64,000 nt of DNA. Source: Aphelenchoides besseyi. Taxonomy: Eukaryota > Nematoda > Chromadorea > Rhabditida > Aphelenchoididae. A program made the position numbers and the translations under genes. Of the stretch, positions 45,045-56,338 are shown in pieces (position 1 is the first letter of the stretch; every line of letters starts with the position of its first letter). Below the pieces are notes generated by a model. It was not told where the DNA came from and ran no database searches. It saw only the letters and a program-made list of their open reading frames with translations. The stretch covers positions 806,001-870,000 of the forward strand of contig JAMPIQ010000003.1 in NCBI GenBank assembly GCA_024699855.1, given 5' to 3'.

Positions 45045-45592
45045 ATGATCTTGTTGGCTTCTAATTCATTACTGATCCTGACTTACATTGTAGATTTGGA
45101 TCTCGACGCTTTTCTTGAAATGTCCGAAGAAGAAAATTTGCCGCAAGCTGAGGATGTTTACGAATTGGTGAGAATCACAACAATTTCGAGACTAACTGAG
45201 AAATTTAGCTCTTTGTGAAACCGGAACTTGACAGATCGCGTATCGACATTCGCTGTAACTTCAAGAAGTTGATGGAAGAAAAGGTGACTGGTGAAGATGA
45301 AGGCAAATTCAAATCTGATTGTGATGCAATTCGACATGATGCTCTTGTTCAATTTGAAAAACGTTGTGGTGATCATTGCCAATCGAAACACTACGCAGAT
45401 GCCAAATCTGAACTGAAGAACGAATTGAACGAGGACGTTAAGGGGTTGAAGTATCGTAATGATCGTAAACGGTTTAACAAAATGTAAGTGAATTTGATCA
45501 TTTGTTTCATAGCACGTTTCAATAGGAGACTGATCGCTGCTATCAGGTTAAGTTCTTCCCTATCTGACCTAACAACGTGTAGTTTATCTTGA
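45045..45592 (+). CDS. protein resembling the atlastin/GBP helical middle segment
   Basis: The ATG at 45045 begins a hydrophobic stretch (ILLASNSLLILTYIV) that may be a signal peptide or anchor, then an acidic segment. Exon 2 gives 'DIRCNFKKLMEEKVTGED' and 'RHDALVQFEKRCGDHCQSKH', then 'LKNELNEDVKGLKYRNDRKR'. The pattern AL..F, a variable loop, L...L and a final N near a basic end resembles the three-helix middle domain of atlastins and guanylate-binding proteins. No GTPase domain is present. After GTAAGT at 45485 a short exon appears to end at TGA 45590-45592. If that donor is not used, the frame ends at 45487. Confidence 0.45.
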
Positions 45593-46047
45593 AACTTCTG
45601 AATTGTTTTCACAAACATGTTGATCGTCATTTTTTCTTTGTTTTTCATTCTTAATCTCTCAATTTAAAATTGTTTCAATGATCTTACTGACTCTTTTGTT
45701 TTAACGTTGCTTTCCAATAAAGAACTTTGCTTTCAACAAGCTAATCGGAGAAAAGACATGTGAAAGAACGATTTTGCTGAGCATTAGAATTGAAAGAGAA
45801 AACCGTTGATGGAACTGTTAAACATTGAGTTGACTAATCTTCACGTTCTCTGGTCATTGCTGAGATCTAATGAGTGCTTTGAAACAGATCGTTTTAATTG
45901 CCGATGTTCCTCAGCTTTAAAGTTGAATTAATGATTACGATTGAGCATTGAATCGAGAACGTCTGTCATTTTAACGGAAGGGGAACAGAAAAGGGATTAA
46001 CGATAATCATAAAAGAGTGAGAGGAGCAGCCAATAAGTCGGTTGAGG

Positions 46048-46918
46048 TCACAGATGGCCGCTTGTCGATAGGGAACCTGAAATCATTGGTTTAATTTAAA
46101 GAGGCTAGAGTTTACAATGAGTATCATAAGTGGCAATGGAATTGATGCACGGTAGCCAAGTAATTATGAGAGTGAAAACGTTTTGTGTGATTTCGTTGTA
46201 GAATCTAACACCTGTGAGTACAGTAACAATAGTTAGCGGTATGAATAAGCTGAACGTAGGAACAAGCATCTAAAAAGAAGTGCCAATAGTGGTTTCTTAA
46301 AACCACTGACTTGCGCAAAAATGAGATCAGTGAACTGATCCATCGCTCCGGAACGACTGACTTCTCAAACTTGTTTCTTGAGGAATTGTTACGTTCACAA
46401 GGCAATGACGAGCGTGAACAAAAATCCACCGAACATTATGAGCTTCGAGTAGCTGTCATGAAGTGCTGCATAAGAACTCCGCAAAATCGAAAGATCAAAA
46501 GCTATAAGAGCAACTGACCAATGTATTAGCGACGACCATTGAAGGAACTGGAATTTCTGGGAACTACAGTTGTGCGTAATCTTTGTCACGTTTTTTTTGA
46601 AAATCGCATTTGCAAAAATGAACATAACGTTGAACATCACAAGAACAATCTAGCAAACAGAGCTTATTAGCGCGAAATTTGATGGCGGTCCATTTCGAAG
46701 CATTTGATCGCGATGCCAAAACAGCAGTGACAGAATCACAAACGGAATGATCAAAGCGGCCAAGTAGAACAAATGAGCGATCATCAGGAAGTCAGTTGGC
46801 GTCCATAGAATGAGTCCGGCGAATGAGTGCAAACTAAATTCGTGACGTAATGGAACGCTGCGCGTGGATTTAACCAATTTGCGACTTGAAAACACACGAG
46901 CTGTTCAAACGAATTCAT
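46048..46918 (-). pseudogene. 7TM chemoreceptor-like GPCR with in-frame stop after TM1
   Basis: The minus-strand ATG at 46918 leads to a hydrophobic TM1 (HLFYLAALIIPFVILSLLFW). A TAG at 46650-46652 then lies in frame. The same frame continues through TM2 (VMFNVMFIFANAIF) and TM3-like segments. Spliced exons give 'MDQFTDLIFAQMLVPTFSLF' and 'NVFTLIITWLPCINSIATY'. The QMLVP and PCINSIAT motifs are typical of nematode STR/SRD/SRH receptors. The last exon is uncertain; a short tail reaching either 46048 or 45966 is possible. The stop could be a true mutation or a base error. Confidence 0.6.
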
Positions 46919-47805
46919 GATTCAAATGAACAAATCGATCAATGCGGTAGTCAATAGGATTTTCTTAAAGTTGTGCAAAATAATTGGACTCTTGTATGCA
47001 ATCACTTGGAAGATTGAAGACATTGTTCTTGCAAAGTGTCTAAACAGCATTACGATTGAACAGCAAGTCAACTTACCGACTTCCCATAGAAGAATTGAAG
47101 CAGAGCCAATTCTTTACAAGCGGCAAGTGTTCTAGGCTTTCGGAGAATGATGAAAACGAGGACGCAGAAGAATTTAACACTATGTACAATCGTGAAGACA
47201 TAGTTTTTGTGTTGTCCAAGAGAAAAATGAAGTTCTTTGTTCGCGTGCGCGACAGTCGCTGGAGACGACTATAATCCTTGACATAACCATTTCTGTAATC
47301 AGATGTGTCCAACTTTATTGTCAGTTTGAATTATCGTTTAACTTGTTTGTTTCCGTAATAATAAACTTCTTGTTGGCAAGTTGTTGTACAAGAACTGGGA
47401 AGTACGAAAGTGCAAATGCCGACCCTGCCAAAAGCATGTGAATATCCGATCAAGATCTTTCAAGCGCCGGAAACTTATTTGTTCCAGACACCCAACCGAA
47501 TGGTTTGGTTTTACTGTTCAATGGTTCAATCTTTTTGCCATTTACTTTTCATCGGCTTTGGAGGATAGAAATGTTTTTGGTTTGCTGTAATTTGGGAGAA
47601 CATTGAATTACAAGTTGCTGTCCGACACATGACGTTTGAATTGAAGGCCCAACAATTTCAAGTTGTTTATACAAGAATTGGATAAATTGATTGATTGGTA
47701 ATTGGTGCTGACACATTGTTTCAAATGGCTTCGATCAATTCGAAAGGCCGAAATCGATGTTTGCTTAGATGGTGTCCCTAACAGCAATTCGATTGATGGT
47801 TTACA
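46919..47805. other. gene-poor stretch with a small plus-strand ORF
   Basis: About 890 bp. A plus-strand open segment at about 47156-47274 ends 'FVLSKRKMKFFVRVRDSRW'. It resembles a segment of the orphan at 52351-52761, so it may belong to a small gene or be a decayed relative. Otherwise nothing is seen. Confidence 0.35.
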
Positions 47806-50380
47806 TTAACACACAAGATTTGGAGCTTTTCGTTTGATCCAAAGCTTTCTGCAGGTCCTCTTCGATTCCTGTTTCCAGCTCCGCATAACCGTCGATGCTG
47901 TGGATGTTGACATCTGAAAAAAATAAACTAGTTTATTGATTCCATTTCTCATTTGACCTCTTTGTCTGCCAACAATCTCCCAAACCGATTTCTTCAGCGA
48001 TTTGCGCAGAAAATATGTTTCCATCAATCCTTTCCCTTTTATTGGAATGATTCCTCGAGACGCAAACTCAAAACGTCCACTTTCTTCAGCACATCTGCAA
48101 ACAAGAGCTACGAATAGGTATAAAGTGATTGGTAAACTTCTTTGCTGCCGCACTACAATGAACACGAGCCAAAAGGGAATGCGATTCCATGCGAGATGCC
48201 GTGTTGACGGTATCACCAAACAAGCAGAAACGAGGCATTTTTGCGCCTACAACGCCAGCAACAATTGGACCGGAATGAATACCACAACGAACATCCAAAC
48301 GCTCGTTATTAATGGGATCGATTGTTGTTCTCGCTTCCCACAAGAAACCGAGAGCGATGTGACACAACTTTTCGCAATGAGCATCGTCCTCATCCGGCAC
48401 ACCACCACTAGTCATATATGAATCTCCGACTGTCTCAACTTTATACGCCTAAACAACACGATTATGAAGGAAATGGAAAGAAACTTTCTCCGTGCATCGT
48501 GATTAGGTGATCGAACTTTGTGAACAACTCGTTCAGAATCGTCACAATTTGACTTGGTCGACATTGCGGAACGATTTTTTGAAAGGACGGACAATCCGCA
48601 AACATCACCGTTGCTATCGGATATTCTCCTTCAATCAATTTGTTCTGATCGCTCTTTTGAATTACTTACGAGCATCGACACTCTCGCCGCTCATCAACTG
48701 TTCAGCCACCGCCACAGGAAGAACTTCCTTGAGGAGTGCATCATTTCGCTTCTTTTCCTCTTCAATTTCACGAGCCATTTGTTCCAATTGTTCGTTGTTG
48801 GCTTCGAGTTGGATACTAAAGCTGAAGCTAAATGACCCGTTCGATCAACTCACTTGTCGTCCACATCACTCAAACGCTGTTGATTCAACAGAACCAAATC
48901 ACGTGTGGCGTCGTGAAGTGGAAACGAGTTCATTCGAAGACCGTAGCTGAGTACTTCGTTTATGTTTGTAACATACGGAGAACACAAGTAGATTATTTGG
49001 TCGCCAGCAGAAAGCACCATCATTTGACCTTTGAGTTTTAGTTTCGGTGCAAAAGTAAACGAATCGTTGTCTAGATAGGGACTTGCCACACTTCTAAACA
49101 ACCAAATAAAACGAGAATCTCCAGTTAACCAAACGAATTGCATGACGGTGATAAGTTTCTGGTGCTGCCCATCGATCCACCGGGCAACGGCGAACGTGCG
49201 AATGAACGAACTTGTAAAACGAACACTCCGTTAATGAAATTCAAAATGTTTTCAAAATCCAATGGAACTTGTGGACGTTGAATTTCAAACAATTTGATCA
49301 CCGGAGTTCCGATTTTGAGTTGATCGGCTGGAAAGAAGTTTCTAAACACTTTTCCGTTGACTTTCTTCTTCTTCGAACATACGCCAATGCTGCGCCGATT
49401 TGTATCAACCGACAGTCCCGATCGATAATGAAGTGATAAGGTAAAATTGTGTGGAAATCACTTTGTGAAACTCTTAACGTCCATTTCGACATGTTCTCTC
49501 GTTCAGCAGCCTCCAAAATCGTTCCCGAAGCTAACGATCGTTTCTGAAGTGGCAACCCGACGGCCGTATGCTAAAGACAAGAGTTTTTTGAGATTTCAAT
49601 CCCTTACTTTGATCAGAAAAACCACGTGCTCTTCGGTACGCTCACCGCCAACCATTTGAATTGATCGTTGTGTTCGCCCGATGACATTTATCGTCACTTC
49701 GAGATTGTAGAGTTTTCGTCCGATTTCACGAATGATTCCTTTCACAATCGGATACAAACCAGTGCGTTCGGAAAAGTAGTGCAAAGTGATCGTCTCGTCA
49801 TCGGCCACTTCGCAGCGAAACGATGGACCTTTCAAGTTGGCTTTGTAGACCACGTGATCAACGAAATAGTGAAGAGAATCCAAGTTATTGACGAAACCCT
49901 AAAGCTATAATTCTTATTTGTTCTACAATCGTTAGACCTTAAGATCGGGACTCAAACATTTCAACATCTCTTCCCATCCCTGGTTCATAATCCACTCGAC
50001 AAAGAATACTCCAAAAGCGTCCCAGACCTCATCTCGGGTCAAACCTAAAATGCTTTCAGAATCGTAAGAAACCCAGGAACTAACGAGCATAGCGACATAT
50101 ACTGTCAACTATTGCATAAGTGTCGTTGTCGGTGTACGAGAAATGAAAAATGTTTTCTTTGCCAAGTGCAAATCCCGTTTGTGATCTAAACGCCAAACTC
50201 GATTCAAAGTTAGATTCCCAAACTCACAGCATCTCTTTGTAAGCATCTTCGCCAAAAAGTTTAATGAACAACTAAAAGCAAAATTGAAAAACGTTGTTTC
50301 TAACTCACCTGTTTCGTACACTCATGAATCAAACCAAACTAAAAAACCATTTGGCTAGTCAAGGAAATCAAACTCACCAT
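47806..50380 (-). CDS. soluble guanylate cyclase (H-NOX type)
   Basis: Many short exons, beginning with a start exon that contributes little more than the ATG (50380). The N-terminal H-NOX domain starts '[20 protein letters not shown]'. It retains the heme-ligand His context (LDSLHYFV), the 'GPSFRCEV' strand and the YxSxR heme-propionate motif ('[11 protein letters not shown]'). It is followed by the HNOBA/PAS segment ([20 protein letters not shown]), a coiled coil ([19 protein letters not shown]) and the class III cyclase. The cyclase keeps the metal Asp (VMFADC), '[10 protein letters not shown]', and the guanine-specific Glu and Cys in '[18 protein letters not shown]'. It makes cGMP when NO or O2 acts on heme. 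Exon 3' ends were joined by phase only. Confidence 0.9.
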
Positions 50381-50628
50381 TTCCAACAGCTACCGTGTAG
50401 TCAAATAAAATCTTTTCCTCAGCTCCAAATAGCTGTGAAGGTGCGTGTCTGAAAGAGATTTGAATGGCCAATGGCTGCGGAGTGCGCAACCAGGACTCAA
50501 ACTCAAAAAATTGGAATTAGAGATGTGGAAATGTTCATTTAAGATGCAAAGTCTTTTTCCAGTGCTATGGATTAATGTTAAACACGAGAATTATTATTTC
50601 ACTGAACGACTCAGAGCGGTTGATCGAA

Positions 50629-51229
50629 ATGTTTGATTGCGTTTTCATCTTCAAGTCCACGACTCTTCTTTGCATGGCAATTGCGGCGACAATTGTAAGC
50701 CCTTTGTTTTGGTTGCGATTCGCCAACTTTAGGTGGCCAATTAAAGTTCGTTCAATTCATTTGCTTGTTTTCAGTGACGAGATCATACAACTTCTTCAAA
50801 ATCGAACTCAAAAACATTACGAAAGATCGCAAATTGACATTCGGTGTCCAACCGAATGGACCGAGTGGACTCGTGAGTGTGCAAGAACGGTGAGTTTAAT
50901 GATTGTTTTTACATTTTGATTTTTAGTGCGAAAACGTTCGCTATCGAAACAACAGCGTTTGTCGTTTGGACAAACAAACGATGCCGTTGGAGTGTCCGTG
51001 GAATGAACACTGTGGACAACTGATTCGAGACGTGAGTCCCGCAACTCTGAGCAATCCCGACTGCGTGAGCTACTCGACCATTGGACTTCTGACCACAACC
51101 ATTTAGTTGAAGAAGTTCTATTCGTCTTTAAACGAAACGGAACCCTTTGTTCTTCGTGTTATCGATGACAAACCGGAGGATATCAAAAATTGTCCGCCGT
51201 TGACTACCACTACTCCAACTCCTCAGTGA
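50629..51229 (+). CDS. single-pass membrane protein with TSP1-like cysteine domain
   Basis: The ATG at 50629 precedes a hydrophobic helix (LLCMAIAATIVSPLFWLRF), suggesting a signal anchor. The open frame continues through splice-like GTAAGC and TTTCAG sites. I read it without an intron there because using them breaks the frame. Then follows 'IDIRCPTEWTEWTRECART', and after two introns 'RNNSVCRLD', 'PLECPWNEHCG' and a Thr/Pro tail ending at TGA 51227-51229. The WxxWxxC run with later spaced cysteines resembles a degenerate thrombospondin type 1 repeat. AATAAA lies at 51230. The function is unknown. Confidence 0.55.
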
Positions 51230-51319
51230 AATAAACGTCTTTCCAATCGTGTTTTATTCATTGTTTCCATAAACAGAAATTTGGTCGGAAAGAATTGATC
51301 AGTATAAATACGGACCCAA

Positions 51320-51520
51320 ATGGCAAGTGTTTTCGCAGTTCCTTTTTTCGATCGTTTCATTTGTCGTGTAGTTTTTGGTTTCGCTTTCACCCTCATCGTT
51401 TTCGTCTTCATACCTCCTCCTTATGACAACTCACTCGAGGCCACAACTCAATCCCAGCGTTCACATCGAACTTCTTCACACCGACAAACACCAAAAAAGG
51501 AAGACTTCGTGCTGAAGTGA
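51320..51520 (+). CDS. small membrane protein
   Basis: Intronless 66-residue ORF (MASVFAVPFF...) with one hydrophobic helix (VVFGFAFTLIVFVFIPPPY) followed by a Ser/Thr/His-rich basic tail. A single-exon ORF this short is weakly supported. The neighbouring AT-rich spacing and distinct codon composition make it plausible. Confidence 0.4.
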   Translation: MASVFAVPFFDRFICRVVFGFAFTLIVFVFIPPPYDNSLEATTQSQRSHRTSSHRQTPKKEDFVLK

Positions 51521-51546
51521 TGTCACGGCCACATTCGTTGCGTTTA

Positions 51547-51825
51547 ATGGGAAATTGTGTAAAGTTTTCTTGTGTCCATGCTTATCTTTAGATTATTTCT
51601 ACTCAATTTTGTATCGCCGTTCATCACACTCTGAAAGGTTTGATTTTGAATGCTGAATTCGGATATCACTTTGCATACTCATCGAAATTCGACGCTCTCG
51701 GTGATTGCTTGTTTACACAAGAAGCTGCACAATCCTTGATCTCAATGACAAACCAGCAATTTGGTCATCTCAAGCTTCGGAAATTAGCGGTTGAAAATCT
51801 TGAACTTGACGATAACTTTATTTAA
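51547..51825 (+). CDS. small putatively N-myristoylated protein
   Basis: Two exons joined over a 33-bp intron (51559-51591), giving about 81 residues starting MGNCIIST. Gly2, Cys4 and a Ser at position 7 form a classic N-myristoylation/palmitoylation signal. The rest ('NAEFGYHFAYSSKFDALGDC', 'FGHLKLRKLAVENLELDDNF') shows no family I recognise. The intron is very short, so the model needs transcript support. Confidence 0.4.
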
Positions 51826-51878
51826 AATCATTTCGTTGGTAAGATTCTGACACAAATCTATTAAGTTGTCCTTCTTTC

Positions 51879-52076
51879 ATGTATCCCAAAGCTCACGATC
51901 TCATGCAACTTCGCGGATTCGTTGTTTCGACAGCTGCTCGTGTCAATGACTTTCGGATTGGTTGCTTTGGAAGTAACTGCGACTACTTCAAACTCAGCGT
52001 TGACTTTCCGTCGCTGGACCTGAAAAAATACAAATCGCCCGCCAATTATCACGCTCCGGTAGTCCTGGAAATGTAA
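51879..52076 (+). CDS. small orphan ORF
   Basis: Sixty-five residues from ATG 51879 with two close cysteines ('RIGCFGSNCDYFKLSVDF') and a beta-like repetitive hydrophobic pattern. No signal peptide is present. It follows 51547-51825 by 53 bp and could be a downstream exon of that gene or a separate unit. Confidence 0.3.
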   Translation: MYPKAHDLMQLRGFVVSTAARVNDFRIGCFGSNCDYFKLSVDFPSLDLKKYKSPANYHAPVVLEM

Positions 52077-52350
52077 ACAAAAATAATTTTGTAAGTTTAG
52101 CAGCCGAACATGAATTTTTTGCTGATTCATAAAATTGAGACGATTCACTTGCGTTTACAACGCTGCTTTAGCAATACAATGATGTTGTTGAGGTAATCGA
52201 ACGTCAAGATTGCTGCTCTTCATTTTCTTTGTCAGCAAGAAGTGTCTTGTTTAAACGGCGTTGAAGATCCTTGTTATTGATGGTGGGACGAGTGTAGTGT
52301 CACTTGCTTGTCTCAATAGTTCTACAAACGAGTGCAAAATTTGAAGAAAC

Positions 52351-52761
52351 TTGTTCTTTTTCTTCAGGTTTGCTCTTCCGTATATTTCCATTGAACTGCA
52401 TTTAATCATAACTTTTAGGGCGATTTTGCTGATAAAACACTCCGCGTTTGGAGAGTTTGGTGGAATACGGAGAGGAAACGTTGAAATCGAATACGAACGT
52501 CGAACAGCTTGTTTACGACTTAGCATCATGATCAAAGGCTGGTCTTATAGCATCACAAACGAAGTGGGGAAGTTGCAAAAAAGTCAGCTTCTCGAACAGC
52601 ACCAACTGTGTTGTGTCTTCGAAGAAACAAAAGAATATCCATGCATGAAGACCGCCTTGACCGATGTGCTCGTAGTGTCCAAGGGAAAAATGAAGGTTTT
52701 CGTCTATGTGGCTCCCGAACGCCGGTGCGGTTATCCTCGATATCATGAATTCGTATTCTGA
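52351..52761 (+). CDS. cysteine-containing orphan, partial model
   Basis: An open segment up to TGA 52759-52761 encodes 'RRGNVEIEYERRTACLRLS', 'LLEQHQLCCVFEETKEYPC' and 'VLVVSKGKMKVFVYVAPERR'. The early part reads through two acceptor-like sites, so the true gene may begin at an unseen upstream exon. The later part resembles the short segment at about 47200 ('FVLSKRKMKFFVRV'), suggesting a small local family. No known domain is seen. Confidence 0.4.
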   Translation: MFFFFRFALPYISIELHLIITFRAILLIKHSAFGEFGGIRRGNVEIEYERRTACLRLSIMIKGWSYSITNEVGKLQKSQLLEQHQLCCVFEETKEYPCMKTALTDVLVVSKGKMKVFVYVAPERRCGYPRYHEFVF

Positions 52762-53223
52762 GTATCGTCTTTTTATTCACTTCTCTGATCGAGTTTCTCC
52801 TCAATGATCTTTTGACTATTTTTGAATTTGTATTATCTTATTCATTTTGTAGCAATAAACTTTACATTGGCAACAATCCTACGAGAACTGTTAGTCCGGG
52901 AATGTAGATGGATTGTCGATCACAACAATAGAGGACTATAACTCCAAGCATCTCCAACCAAAGCTTTTCAGTCCATTGCTTACTACTCAAAAGTCACTCG
53001 CATTTTCGGAAAGTCTTCAGAGCAGTCGGTTGTCTTTTGCGCTCTTTTACTCGGGTGTTCGATTCACGGAAGTAACGGGCTTCTTAGTCCTCTTTTGCTT
53101 TCTATTGCCGTGTTATTGTGATCAGAATCCCAGAAATTAAAATTCTATTCGCGTGACTTTGATCTTCGGGGGTTGTGGTCGACGTGAAGACTTCAATTTT
53201 CGCTTCTAACCACGAAATTTCAG

Positions 53224-55971
53224 ATGTCCGCTATTGCAGGCACACCGTTTTTACTGTCAGCCATTCGTTGGCTATCTTCGGCCATCTGTTACCGCAATCA
53301 AGCGGAGAGATCGGCATTGGACAAGGACTTTGACGACGCGATTTTGCTTTCATCCATGTATCCAAAAGCCCGTCGCGATAAAACGGTTGTCGACAATTAT
53401 CACGGAACAATGGTGAATGGGCTCTTGTCAACTGATCTCGTTGCTTAGGTTACTGACCCATATCGTTGGATGGAGGATCTTGGCAGTGAAGAGACCAAAG
53501 CGTACATCGCCGAATTGAACAAAACTTCGAAGATGTTTTTCGAGCAGTCGACGGTGCGTGATAAGTTTGAAGAAAAGTGAGGTTTCGCTGTTAACTTCAA
53601 TTTTCGACTGATTAGGTTGATGCAATTCAACAACTACAAGTCTGATACAACAATAAGTAAACGGGGAGACTTTTACTACACGTATCATTACGACGGCACT
53701 CATCAACATCCGTATGTTTTTCGACTTTATGTTAACCGGCGGCTTCTAGCATCGTGTATCAAAGCAAAATCTACAAAGAGTTGGGCGAAGTCTTTTTCGA
53801 TGTTAACAAACTCTCAGAAGATGGCTTGATCTCAATCAGCTCTACTGCGTGGTCTAGCAATGTAACCTGTAGTTTCTGACTATGGATTCAATTTTTTAAG
53901 GGGAAGTACGTGGCTTTTGGTTTGTCCGAAAAGGGAAGCGACTACGTTAATATCATGGTAAGGTTGTCAGTCGTTAATTGAATTGCAAAGTTCAGATCAT
54001 GGAAAACAACGGCGAGGAGTTAAGAGACAAAATCTTCGATCTTGGTTATACAACTGTTTGTTGGTTACCTGACAACACTGCTGTCGTTTATGCGGTAGGC
54101 GAAAAGCTTTGATGTTTTTTCACGATTTCGACTTTAGAAGTCATTGCTGCGTAAATCCAATGAAAATGCTGCGCTAGCCGAGACTTGGATGTACTGTCTG
54201 CTTTACCACGAAATTGGAACCGACAGCAAAGATGATGTGGTGCTTTTCGAATTTTCAGATCATCCACAAATGGGCGCGTAAGCAAAGAATCTATCAATCA
54301 AAATCTGTGACTGTAGTGACGTTTATATCACCTCTGATAGTGCATTAATGGTTGTTACACAATTGGCAGGCTGCACTACAAACAATCGTTTGTACTACCA
54401 TGATTTGAAGGCCAACAACTACCAATTCGATGGCAACTTGGATTTGAAGCCACTTTTCACGGATGGACAACACAAATACGACGTGAGTTTTGTTTGACAG
54501 CATTCTTCACACGTTTGTCTTTAGCTTTTATGGACAAATGGTGATGGAGAAGCGTTGGTTTTGACCGACAATGACGCTCCGATGTTCAAGTTGATTCGCG
54601 TCAAATTGGATGTTGGCGAAAAGGATCCGAGCTCATGGAGGACGGTCATTCCCGAAGACAAAGAACAACTTCTGGTTTGGGTATATATTTTCGGACAGAA
54701 TAGAATGCTTGCGGATTATTTACAAGATCATCACGTAAGTTTGTCGATTCGGAGTATTCATTGACCAAAAAATTAGACGATTTTTAAGATTTTCGATTTG
54801 GAAACCGGTCAATATCTTGAGACGGTGCCGTTACCCTTATCTTCTGCTTTCTTGACGTCTATCCGAGCAAACGACACTGAAATCTTATTCACATACGATA
54901 GTTTAACTCAACCGAAGACCTATGTTCGCCTCGACTATGCACAAGAACGTGAAGACGGCGCTCCATTGAAGCTGGAAGTCATTGAAAAGTGTAAATACGG
55001 CGATTTCGATTCGTCCAAATACGAGACCAAACAAATCTTCTACGAGAGTAAAGACGGCACCAAGATCCCGATGTTGATTGTTGCTGCCAGAGATGTCAGA
55101 CTCGATTCCAATAACCCCACGTTGCTCGAAGGCTACGGCGGTTGTTAGTGTTAGATATCGGAGTCCAGAAGCTAATGATCGTTTTAGTTGGTTATTATTG
55201 GCGGCGCATGTGTAGCGCTTCACGTTGTGTGTGGTTTCAACATTTTAACGGTGTGTATGCTTTTCCATTCATTCGTGGAGGTGGTGAATATGGAAAAGTT
55301 TGGCATGACGCCGGACGATTAGACAAACAACAAAATACTTTTAATGACTTCCAAGCTGCTGCCGAATGGTTGATCAACAACAAGTACACACGTCCGGAAC
55401 GTCTGGCGATCTATGGCGCGAGCCAGGGCGGTTTGTTGGTTGCCGTCTGTGCCCAACAAGCTCCGCATTTGTTTGGCGCTGTAATCGCAGACGTGGGGCT
55501 TTTCGACATGTATCGACGATATAGTTACTTGGTCTGGGCACACGAGTATGGAGATCCTTCTGAGCCGGGGCATTTCGAGTTTTTGAGAAAGTGAAGCGCT
55601 TTATTGTTTACGATTTTGATGGTCAGCTTCCAGGTATTCGCCAATGCACAACATTCGCATTCAGAAAGGCAAACAATGGCCGGCCATGTTGTTAATGACC
55701 GGTGATCATGACGATCGTGTTAGACCGTGGCAGACGTACAAATACATTGCTCAATTGTACCACGTCTTGTCTACGAAGGGCGCTAAAATTCAGAAGCGTC
55801 CGATTCTCGCGCGTATCGAAGCGGATGTCGGTCATGGAGCGTGTGTTTTAAGGTCATCTGATTGAAGATCATGTGCTTTTTAGCGGAACCCCGTTGTCGA
55901 AATGGATCAAAGAAACGGTTGACATGTACGCGTTTCTTGGACGGGTTCTTAAACTGCAATGGAAAGATTAA
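53224..55971 (+). CDS. prolyl oligopeptidase (S9A)
   Basis: At least eleven exons. The acceptor AAATTTCAG abuts the ATG, consistent with trans-splicing. A 60-residue N-terminal extension is followed by 'VTDPYRWMEDLGSEETKAY' and 'FEEKLMQFNNYKS', then the propeller segment ('YKELGEVFFDVNKLSEDG') and the catalytic domain. The domain has 'RGGGEYGKVWHDAGRLDK', the nucleophile Ser in 'IYGASQGGLLVAV' and the acid in 'TGDHDDRVRPW'. The His lies in 'VGHGAG' after a final intron, and the protein ends 'LKLQWKD'. All three catalytic residues are present. The enzyme cleaves after proline in short peptides, mostly in cytosol. AATAAA is at about 55999. Confidence 0.93.
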
Positions 55972-56338
55972 ATTGAATGTCATTTAACTGTAGCTGTGAA
56001 TAAACGTATCTTCTTTACTCTTTTTTTATTGTGAGATGTGGACAAGAACCTGCATTGATACGAATGAACAGATGGCGAAACTCGAGAGTTCGGAATTCAC
56101 ATTCGACTCGTAGTTTTGCTCAGACATTCGCTTTCAAAGATCACAAGTTTTTGTTAAGTGGCTATCGTTAGTCTCAATAATCAGGAAGTTAATAACCTTT
56201 ATTATTCGATTGAACGCCATCAATAAGCCTCGTGATAATATTGATTGGGGAAATTGATTGCTATATGATTGTTTAGATGATTGGGTGGTTGTAGTCTTTC
56301 GACTTATTTGTGTGCAGCTCTCATCGCCCGGATTGACC
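55972..56338. other. intergenic, no gene seen
   Basis: About 370 bp between prolyl oligopeptidase and the RBR gene, both on the plus strand. No supported feature beyond the upstream gene's polyadenylation signal. Confidence 0.4.

Noticed and set aside
55142..55260. Loss of the YGGF block in prolyl oligopeptidase
   Set aside because: An intron starting within the GGC GGT codons (about 55139-55188) joins the segments in frame, so the domain is complete.
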